26,443 bases of DNA from Anaerolineae bacterium (lineage in GTDB: Bacteria > Chloroflexota > Anaerolineae > 4572-78 > J111): positions 1 through 26,443 of the forward strand of contig JAHDWA010000098.1 in the NCBI GenBank assembly GCA_023382535.1, given 5' to 3'. Both the position numbers and the translations under genes were made by a program. Shown piece by piece: positions 21,334 through 26,443 of the stretch. The stretch's first letter is position 1. The number at the start of each line of letters is the position of its first letter. The notes under the pieces were generated by a model that was not told the DNA's origin, ran no database searches, and worked only from the letters and a program-made list of their open reading frames with translations.

Positions 21334-24261
21334 CTAGCGGCGCTCGAACTGGGCCTTGAGAGATTCCAGCCGTTCGGCCAGGTCCAGGCCGGTGACCGGA
21401 ATTGCCCGCACGAAATGGCCGATGTCACGAGAGCCATCGCGCTCAATCGTCAGGCTGAAGCGGGCCGCGCCCAAGAGCGGGCCATCTTTGGGGAACATGA
21501 TGTAGCGGCCATCAGGGAACTCGATATAGTTCCGGCTGCGCTGGGCGATCATCGTCACGTCCTTACCTTCGTCGTCCTGACCAACCACGATTTCCTCTTG
21601 CACGTGCTCGATGCGGACATCCACCAGGTAGGTCTTGCCACGCTCGATGCCGGCTTTATCCACGCCGACTATCAGTTGACGGAACTCGTCTTTCAGATCG
21701 AGCCGGCCCGGTTGGTATTGGAGTAGGTCGAACAAATGCTCACGAAGCGGTTCAACCCAGAACAAAGGTACAGCCGAGCCTACAGACTTGCCGCCGGTGT
21801 CGTGAAAGGCGAACCATAACAGGTGGGCGATCCGTTCCCAGCTAATGCCGGCGAGCGTGGGGAACTTGCGTTCCTTGGCCACCGAATAGACCACCTTGCC
21901 CTCGCTGAGCGTCCGGTTGTAACGCAAGATCACGCGGGCGTTGTCGTGGAGATCTACGACCATCGGCGTCCAAACCTTGTCGGCGAAGATCGCCCAATCG
22001 CCGGGCGTCATCATCGAGCGCCGGGCCAGCTCGTCACGGCAGATTTTGCGCACTAGGCGGCAGGCTTCCAATTCTTCGCCGGTGCGCGGGCCAACGGCAA
22101 AGAATTTGAAGGCATCGGGCAGCGCGCCGAGATAGAGATACTCTGGCACTTCCAATTTGCACAGCAGGCCATCCCAGGCAAAGCCGTTGACGGCCATCTT
22201 CATCAGGGTTTCGGAGACGCCAAAGGTTTCTTCATCCTCGTCGAACTGGGGCAGATGCTCCCGGTCGCGCAGCGCGGTTGGGGACTTCTTGGGATTGAAG
22301 GCGATCAGCCGCGCGGACAGGGCCAGCTCCTCGGTCAGCAGCTTCCAGACCCGGCCAATTTCCTTGGTCAAGGCTTTCATTCCGCCGATGTTATCCAGGT
22401 TGGTTTTGAAGCCATCCACGCCACACTGAATAAAGAAGCTCAGGACGTAGAACATTCTGATAACGCGCTTGGCATCTTCTTCATTGGCCTCGCAGATTTC
22501 CATGATCCACTCGACCATTTCAGCCGGATAATCCTCGACGATGTAACCCTTGCCAATCATCTGGCTGTAGAAGTAATCGTCAGTTCCGATTCGGATAGCC
22601 ACATCACTCCATGTTCGGGGGTCGGTATTGAGGATTAAGAGGTTATCATTGGCGGCCATTCCCACGGCCACCGCGCCCGACACGGTATCCACCAGGACTT
22701 TGGAGCGGGAAGCGGTGGGGTCGTCGAAGGTGTAGATTTTGGGCAGCTTCGACACAGCCAGGCCGGCGGTGCAGAGCCACTCTTTGCGGAAAGCGTCGAA
22801 GGTCAGCGGAAATTCACACTCAGGCACCGCTTCCCCTTCATCGAAATCAAAATCACCGTTGGCTTCCTTCCACACGTCCGGATCAACCATCACCGCGTTG
22901 AGCAGGTGCGCCCACTGGCAGACGCTGATGTAGCCGGTATAGCTCATCAAGGTGTCGCCGTCCTGAGTGGCCTTGACATCACTGGCAGTCTTCCACGTGG
23001 AATAGGCTTTGATGTTCTTGGAGCAGGCCAGGATTTTGACATCTTCGTAGCCGGCAGGGAAGCACTCGTCAGACACTACGATGAACTGCCCAGCGGCCAT
23101 AAAGCGGCCAGTTCCATCGGTGCCAAACAGGGTGCCTTGAAACTGCTCGACCCGGTTCAGAAACTCGGAGATCGGGCCTTCCTGCACGGCCACGACCGGC
23201 ATAATGCAGCGGCTGTTGTTGACCGGATACCGAGCCAGGAGATAGAGTTCACTCTTGATAAAGCGAGTGGCCTGGGAAGGGAAGTAGGCCGATCCATCGG
23301 TTGGGCCAGCGATAGCTACAAAGCCCTGGATGCTCTTGGGCTTGCCGGTGGTGATGGTATCGAAGATCGCGCGGGCCTTGTCGGGTGAGAGCGAGAGATT
23401 GAGGTCAGGGTGTTCATACAGGGTATCGGACAGTTCCAGCAGCTTCTCGCGGGACTCGTCTTTCATCCCGAATTTGAAAGCGTGAGCCACAAATTCGGAG
23501 TGATCGTTGATCCGCTCGATGCCTTCGGCCACGTGGGGCAGCAGTTCCAAGATGACGCCCTCTTTATCATAGGGATGCTTCACTTGGCTGGCGATCTGGG
23601 TGCTGAACCGCCATTGTTGCAGCGAGAAAGGTTTGCAGACCAGCGCCCGGCGCAAGACCGCCGCATCACTGGCGCGAATGATAAATTCGCCATCGCCCAT
23701 AGGTTTTTCGACACCAGGGGCCAGCTTGAGGGGGGTGTTCATCGGGATAAAGCGGACCGGGTACTCTTTCACCTTGCCGTTGGAGAAGCCGCCGCGAGTT
23801 CCCCGGCCAGCCCTGACGCCGGCCTCAGCGTAGTTATAGATTTTGCGTAAGGCCGAATTGATCTCACGGCTGTAGCCGGTCAGGGTCTTATTCTTCGTCG
23901 CTGAGGACCAGAGCGAGTTGAGGATGAAGGATTCTCGCTCGCCGTTGGGGTAGGTGACCACCATCGGCTTATCAATCAGCCCGGTTTTACCGTCTTGGAG
24001 TTCCTGCTCCTCGGTTTCACTCAGCTTGAGATAGACCACGCCGGTGAACACACGCACATTGCGCAGCGTTTCCTCGGCGTCGGGCCGGGTCAAGGTGGTT
24101 CGGTTGAGCATCCACTTCACCCGCTGCGGATACAGATCGGCCAGGGTGAAGAAGGGCATAAACTGCCAGGCTGTGATTTCACTTTCGCCGTTGATGACGG
24201 CGATGTGAATGTGAGTTTCAGGGGAGAGAATTTGGATACCGCAGGGGTACTGTGTTGTCAT
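21334..24261 (-). CDS. Unknown 975-aa protein coupled to RNase HI
   Basis: 975 aa starting MTTQYPCGIQILSPETHIHI. It has no domain I can name with confidence. It is soluble, with no transmembrane helix or signal peptide. Two patches caught my eye: FGTDGTGRFMAAGQFIV (379-395) and ATQDGDTLMSYTGY (431-444). They superficially recall the DG-x-G and D-x-DGD loops of two-barrel RNA polymerases, but the first Asp of D-x-DGD is missing (Thr at that position), so this is only a hint. Its start overlaps the RNase HI stop as ATGA, so the two proteins are probably made together and may act on the same nucleic acid. Residues 4-9 come from a GTACCCC-type repeat. A strong 3' hairpin follows. Confidence 0.75.
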   Translation of the reverse strand: MTTQYPCGIQILSPETHIHIAVINGESEITAWQFMPFFTLADLYPQRVKWMLNRTTLTRPDAEETLRNVRVFTGVVYLKLSETEEQELQDGKTGLIDKPMVVTYPNGERESFILNSLWSSATKNKTLTGYSREINSALRKIYNYAEAGVRAGRGTRGGFSNGKVKEYPVRFIPMNTPLKLAPGVEKPMGDGEFIIRASDAAVLRRALVCKPFSLQQWRFSTQIASQVKHPYDKEGVILELLPHVAEGIERINDHSEFVAHAFKFGMKDESREKLLELSDTLYEHPDLNLSLSPDKARAIFDTITTGKPKSIQGFVAIAGPTDGSAYFPSQATRFIKSELYLLARYPVNNSRCIMPVVAVQEGPISEFLNRVEQFQGTLFGTDGTGRFMAAGQFIVVSDECFPAGYEDVKILACSKNIKAYSTWKTASDVKATQDGDTLMSYTGYISVCQWAHLLNAVMVDPDVWKEANGDFDFDEGEAVPECEFPLTFDAFRKEWLCTAGLAVSKLPKIYTFDDPTASRSKVLVDTVSGAVAVGMAANDNLLILNTDPRTWSDVAIRIGTDDYFYSQMIGKGYIVEDYPAEMVEWIMEICEANEEDAKRVIRMFYVLSFFIQCGVDGFKTNLDNIGGMKALTKEIGRVWKLLTEELALSARLIAFNPKKSPTALRDREHLPQFDEDEETFGVSETLMKMAVNGFAWDGLLCKLEVPEYLYLGALPDAFKFFAVGPRTGEELEACRLVRKICRDELARRSMMTPGDWAIFADKVWTPMVVDLHDNARVILRYNRTLSEGKVVYSVAKERKFPTLAGISWERIAHLLWFAFHDTGGKSVGSAVPLFWVEPLREHLFDLLQYQPGRLDLKDEFRQLIVGVDKAGIERGKTYLVDVRIEHVQEEIVVGQDDEGKDVTMIAQRSRNYIEFPDGRYIMFPKDGPLLGAARFSLTIERDGSRDIGHFVRAIPVTGLDLAERLESLKAQFERR
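24235..24250 (-). repeat. Dispersed GTACCCC-type repeat at N terminus of the 975-aa gene
   Basis: GATACCGCAGGGGTAC, identical to 19087-19102. Read on the minus strand as Q-Y-P-C-G-I at residues 4-9. Confidence 0.55.
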
Positions 24262-24923
24262 TGGGGTCCTTTCAAATTGGCTTTTAAGCGGGCAGCCAGT
24301 TCGTCGAGTTCGCGGATAAATTCCGAGTCGGTCTTGGGCTGCTGAGGTTTGGGGATGAGCAGGCCGGCTAATTCCTTGCGCATCTGGGCGACAACCGGAT
24401 TGGTGTATTCAACCTGAAAGCGGGTGAAGCTCCAGCCGCTTTCAACCGTGGGGATATCCACGAGTTGATAGTGCGCTGGCTCGCCTTTGGCCTGGCGGGT
24501 GTCGGCAACCAGGTGATCGGCCTTAACGTTCATCTGGACACCGGCGTGACCTTCAACCTTGTGCCAACTGATGACGTACTTAGCCATGATCTCATCCAGG
24601 GCTTGCCAGAGTTCAACGTTGGCCAGCGGCTTGCCGGTCGAGTTCTTCCAGCCGTTTTTGCGCCAGCCCTTGATCCACATCGAAGCGCCATCGTGAACAT
24701 ACTGGCTGTCGGTATAGATTTGGACGGGAATCCGCGCCGATTTGAGTGCGTGGAGGCCGGCGATGGCTGCGGCCAACTCCATTTGTTGATTGGTGGCGTG
24801 GGGTGTGTAACCACGCACCACGGCAGAACGGTCGCCGTTCTGGAGGATAGCGACGTAAGCGCCTTCACCCGGATTGGGTGCAGCGCCGCCGTCAGTGTGA
24901 ATGATGGTCGCTAGATTGGACAT
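24258..24923 (-). CDS. rnhA: Ribonuclease HI with C-terminal extension
   Basis: 221 aa. Residues 1-145 are RNase HI: Asp11 (HTDGGAAPNPG), Glu49 (NQQMELAA), Asp72 (YTDSQY) and Asp136 (KADHLVAD) are the four metal-binding catalytic residues, with the WIKGWRKNGWK basic protrusion and GHAGVQMN loop. It cleaves RNA in RNA-DNA hybrids, for instance removing primers during element replication. About 75 residues follow that normal RNase HI (about 155 aa) lacks; they are charged and helical (SEFIRELDELAARLKANLKG) and may bind the partner protein. AAAGGAGAT precedes the ATG. The stop overlaps the start of the 975-aa gene. Confidence 0.95.
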   Translation of the reverse strand: MSNLATIIHTDGGAAPNPGEGAYVAILQNGDRSAVVRGYTPHATNQQMELAAAIAGLHALKSARIPVQIYTDSQYVHDGASMWIKGWRKNGWKNSTGKPLANVELWQALDEIMAKYVISWHKVEGHAGVQMNVKADHLVADTRQAKGEPAHYQLVDIPTVESGWSFTRFQVEYTNPVVAQMRKELAGLLIPKPQQPKTDSEFIRELDELAARLKANLKGPQ

Positions 24924-25002
24924 GAGAAATCTCCTTTGTGATATAATTTGGCGAAAAGAAAACGCCTACCTCGCCCCAATCGGGGGAGGCAGGCGCGATG
25001 GA

Positions 25003-25018
25003 TTCCCCAATTGGGGAA
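25003..25018. repeat. CCCCAATTGGGG palindrome, copy 5
   Basis: TTCCCCAATTGGGGAA in the 220-bp gap before the RNase HI gene. A partial relative, GCCCCAATCGGGGG, lies just beside it at 24973-24986. Confidence 0.75.
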
Positions 25019-25102
25019 AACTCAGGATCGAGCATCAAGCGTGATGTGATCTTTGAAAAAAAAGGAACTTAGAATCTGCGGGGGATAAGAGGTCAAAAAA
25101 AA

Positions 25103-25128
25103 GGCGGGCAGGATCACTCCTGTCCGCC
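25103..25128 (-). terminator. Terminator of ssb (bidirectional)
   Basis: GGCGGGCAGGA-TCAC-TCCTGTCCGCC, an 11-bp stem with one wobble, flanked by A8 on one side and T6 on the other, 16 bases past the SSB stop. RNase HI therefore needs its own promoter; none is clear in the remaining gap. Confidence 0.85.
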
Positions 25129-25143
25129 TTTTTTCGTTTCGAC

Positions 25144-25575
25144 TTAGAAGGGGATTTCGTCCTCAGTCAGTTCTTCCACATCGGCGTGGCTGCTGCCAGC
25201 GCTGCCGTTGCCGCTGCCGTTGCTGCTGCCCAGGAAGCGGACATCATACGCCTTGATCTCGAACGAGGCGCGGGCTTTGCCGTTCTGGTCCTGCCAAATG
25301 CGCGGACCGCCCGTTTCTTTGTCAATGCTCAGCTTGCCCTCGACCAAGACCTGGCGGCCTTTGGTCAAGTATTTGTTGCAAGTTTCGGCCTGAGCGCCCC
25401 AAACACTCACACGGAACCAGGTGGTTTCTTCGTGGGCAGCGCCGTTCTGATCGGTCCAGTTGTTGTTGACCGCGACGCTGAAGTTGGTCACTTGCTGGCC
25501 GCTGGGGGTGAAGCGGGATTCGGGGTCAGTCCCTAAGTTGCCGACGATGACGAGTTTTTGATAACCGGAAGCCAT
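25144..25575 (-). CDS. ssb: Single-stranded DNA-binding protein
   Basis: 143 aa. Residues 1-112 form an OB fold with SSB signatures (KLVIVGNLGTDPESRFTPSG, VTNFSVAVNNNW, TTWFRVSVWG, YLTKGRQVLVEGKL). A Gly/Ser-rich linker then leads to the acidic tip EDEIPF, which recruits replication and repair proteins in bacteria. CAAAGGAGAT precedes the ATG at 25575. The protein probably serves element replication with the DnaB-like, RNase HI and Sak4-like proteins. It is bounded upstream by a hairpin plus GGGTTACTGTAG module and a GTACCCC-type repeat, and downstream by a strong terminator, so it is a single-gene unit. Confidence 0.96.
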   Translation of the reverse strand: MASGYQKLVIVGNLGTDPESRFTPSGQQVTNFSVAVNNNWTDQNGAAHEETTWFRVSVWGAQAETCNKYLTKGRQVLVEGKLSIDKETGGPRIWQDQNGKARASFEIKAYDVRFLGSSNGSGNGSAGSSHADVEELTEDEIPF

Positions 25576-25613
25576 GATAAATCTCCTTTGCTATATGGCC
25601 CTTCACTGGCTGA

Positions 25614-25636
25614 GTAGCCCTGCGGGTACTCGAAGC
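25614..25636 (+). repeat. Dispersed GTACCCC-type hairpin repeat in ssb leader
   Basis: GTAGCCCTGCGGGTAC followed by TCGAAGC, 39-61 bases before the SSB start codon. Same core and tail as the copy at 12702. Confidence 0.55.
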
Positions 25637-25656
25637 TCGTGAGAGCCTGATTAAAT

Positions 25657-25700
25657 AAGAAAAAACCTACAGTAACCCTATTGCCCGCCGGCATAAGGAC
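25657..25700 (-). promoter_or_regulatory. Hairpin plus GGGTTACTGTAG-T6 module, copy A
   Basis: On the minus strand: GCCGGC-N8-GCCGGC hairpin inside the 3' end of the 54-aa gene, then AGGGTTACTGTAG, G, TTTTTTCTTATTT. It lies about 80-100 bases before the SSB start. Confidence 0.5.
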
Positions 25701-25842
25701 GCCGGCATTTACCATACTGTTGATCCAGGGCCTGGGTTTGGGCCTGAGCGGCCAAGAGCTTGGCCTTCATTTCTTCGAGCTGGGCGGTGACCATCGCGTT
25801 GATGACGCGATCAATCAGGTCGAGTTTCTGAGCGTGATTCAT
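25678..25842 (-). CDS. Small helical protein, 54 aa
   Basis: A 54-codon frame from the ATG at 25842, with GGAGG 8 bases upstream, to a TAG at 25678. It begins MNHAQKLDLIDRVINAMVTA and is a Gln/Ala/Leu-rich helix (EEMKAKLLAAQAQTQALDQQ), probably a coiled coil, with a short CRRPYAGGQ tail. It is bounded by a terminator upstream and the GGGTTAC module downstream. Unrecognised; the good ribosome site and tight fit between signals support it. Confidence 0.6.
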   Translation of the reverse strand: MNHAQKLDLIDRVINAMVTAQLEEMKAKLLAAQAQTQALDQQYGKCRRPYAGGQ

Positions 25843-25854
25843 CGGATAAGCCTC

Positions 25855-25893
25855 CAAAAAAATGGCGTTACCCTGAACTCACAGGGTAACGCC
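25855..25893 (-). terminator. Terminator of the 69-aa gene
   Basis: GGCGTTACCCTG-AACTCA-CAGGGTAACGCC, a perfect 12-bp stem, followed on the minus strand by a T-run. It lies 15 bases past the stop at 25908. Confidence 0.85.
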
Positions 25894-25907
25894 GAATGGA
25901 TTGAAAC

Positions 25908-26117
25908 TTAAGCTGCGACGTGCGAGCGCACTTCGCTTTTGAGGAAGTTGAACAGGTTGGGCCGGCGGGAGAGTGCTGCGTGTCGTTCATCGTGTGATTC
26001 AGGTACGATGACAACTTCAATTTGGACGACCGGCTTGGGCAGCGGGTTGTCAGATTGATCTGCTTCTACATCAAACCAGCGAGTGGACCAGACGAGTTTT
26101 TCACCAGGGCGGTTCAT
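25908..26117 (-). CDS. Hypothetical protein, 69 aa
   Basis: 69 aa starting MNRPGEKLVWSTRWFDVEAD, with beta-type stretches (PVVQIEVVIVPES) and a basic C-terminal helix (RRPNLFNFLKSEVRSHV). No family recognised. The start has only a weak GGTGG site and follows the 52-aa gene by 4 bases, so it probably relies on coupling. Followed by a strong terminator. Confidence 0.6.
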   Translation of the reverse strand: MNRPGEKLVWSTRWFDVEADQSDNPLPKPVVQIEVVIVPESHDERHAALSRRPNLFNFLKSEVRSHVAA

Positions 26118-26120
26118 AGA

Positions 26121-26279
26121 TCAACCACCACACCACTGGCAATAGGCGCTGCTTATAGGGTTGCCGCCGCCGCAGATGCCGCAGGTCCAGAAGATGACGC
26201 TGCGATCCAGCTTGGGCAGGATGCTTTCAAAGGTCAATTTGCGAGTTTCGTCGCGGGTGGATTCGGTTTTGGGTTCCAT
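26121..26279 (-). CDS. Small zinc-finger protein, 52 aa
   Basis: 52 aa from the ATG at 26279 (MEPKTESTRDETRKLTFES), with AAAGGAA upstream. The C terminus WTCGICGGGNPISSAYCQWCGG is a complete CxxC...CxxC zinc ribbon of the RanBP2-like or double-zinc-ribbon type, which in bacteria often binds proteins or nucleic acids. Target unknown. It is the first gene of a two-gene unit with the 69-aa gene, preceded by module copy D. Confidence 0.65.
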   Translation of the reverse strand: MEPKTESTRDETRKLTFESILPKLDRSVIFWTCGICGGGNPISSAYCQWCGG

Positions 26280-26318
26280 TGGGAAAATTCCTTTCGTGGG
26301 AGAGAATTGATAAATAAG

Positions 26319-26365
26319 AAAAACTTTACTTACCCCAAGACCCCTCGACACGAGGAGCCTTGGGG
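26319..26365 (-). promoter_or_regulatory. Hairpin plus GGGGTAAGTAAAG-T5 module, copy D
   Basis: CCCCAAG...CTTGGGG hairpin (26333-26365, with inner CCTCG/CGAGG pairing), then on the minus strand TAAGTAAAG and TTTTTCTTATTTA. It follows the stop of the partial gene by 7 bases and precedes the zinc-finger gene. It is the most diverged of the four copies but shares TTTTTCTTATTT with copy A. Confidence 0.45.
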
Positions 26366-26372
26366 CAGAGAA

Positions 26373-26443
26373 TTAGATTCGGACCAGCGAGGCGTCCGTG
26401 GGCTTGTAGTAAGGCTTCTGGCCGAGCTTCTGCCAGCCCCAGG
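26373..26443 (-). CDS. 3' end of an unknown gene (5' part outside window)
   Basis: 22 codons to a TAA at 26373, reading WGWQKLGQKPYYKPTDASLV and ending RI. The frame is supported by its coding-like composition and the hairpin right after the stop. Too short to name. Confidence 0.55.
   Translation of the reverse strand, partial: WGWQKLGQKPYYKPTDASLVRI

Noticed and set aside
21186..21446. An 86-codon minus-strand frame spanning the end of the 975-aa gene and the intergenic hairpins
   Set aside because: It only translates the repeated hairpin and T-run modules and overlaps the real gene out of frame.
21334..24261. Calling the 975-aa protein an RNA polymerase
   Set aside because: Only two short DG-containing patches are reminiscent; the D-x-DGD triad lacks its first Asp and no second barrel motif is evident. 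Kept as a testable hint only.
3855..25018. A CRISPR array made of the repeated palindromes
   Set aside because: The repeats are thousands of bases apart with no regular spacers, and no cas gene is recognisable.

Overview
This window looks like most of an integrated mobile element (a large prophage, or a phage-plasmid or ICE-like element) in a GC-rich bacterium. Chloroflexota is the best guess. That guess rests on style only: an ArsR-rhodanese fusion, a retropepsin-like protein paired with a small helical protein (a pair I associate with Cyanobacteria and Chloroflexota), and a response regulator ending in a 'PPELLIEIEDLEGEI' segment. No rRNA or other taxonomic marker is present.

Layout. (1) 1-1431 holds two ordinary chromosome-like genes on the minus strand: a nucleoside phosphorylase cut by the window edge, and an ArsR/rhodanese regulator with a probable own operator. 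(2) 1432-1646 is the likely junction; it contains a strong terminator. (3) 1647-11171 is a dense minus-strand block of small overlapping genes. Transcription order is winged-helix-like protein, RusA-like resolvase, unknowns, a degenerate DnaB-like helicase, an FmdB-type zinc protein, an HNH protein, several unknowns, RadC, then after an internal promoter four more unknowns and a Sak4/RecA-like ATPase. (4) 11199-11804 is a plus-strand helix-turn-helix protein of terminase-small-subunit type. (5) 11788-17858 is minus strand: three small unknowns downstream of a giant 1724-aa methylase/SNF2-helicase fusion. (6) 17859-18171 is a divergent control region with a strong terminator in the leader of the giant gene, a cloverleaf-like foldable stretch, and a plus-strand promoter whose transcript would begin in a perfect 24-bp palindrome. 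(7) 18172-19699 is a plus-strand trio: an abundant-looking unknown protein, a membrane-anchored coiled coil, and a response regulator. (8) 19655-20438 is a self-contained minus-strand cargo unit with promoter, two genes and terminator. (9) 20545-26443 is minus strand: unknown, a 975-aa unknown translationally coupled to RNase HI, SSB, and small proteins.

Working together: SSB, RNase HI, the DnaB-like protein, the Sak4-like ATPase, RusA, RadC, HNH and the methylase-helicase form a replication, recombination and DNA-protection set typical of large phages and conjugative elements. No capsid, portal, tail, integrase or conjugation gene was recognised, so the element type is not settled.

The most unusual non-coding signal is the density of repeated palindromes. 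There are three families: five copies built on CCCCAATTGGGG; about ten copies of a GTACCCC/GGGGTAC hairpin, most followed by CGAAGC and several lying inside genes; and a hairpin plus GGGTTACTGTAG plus T-run module between minus-strand genes.
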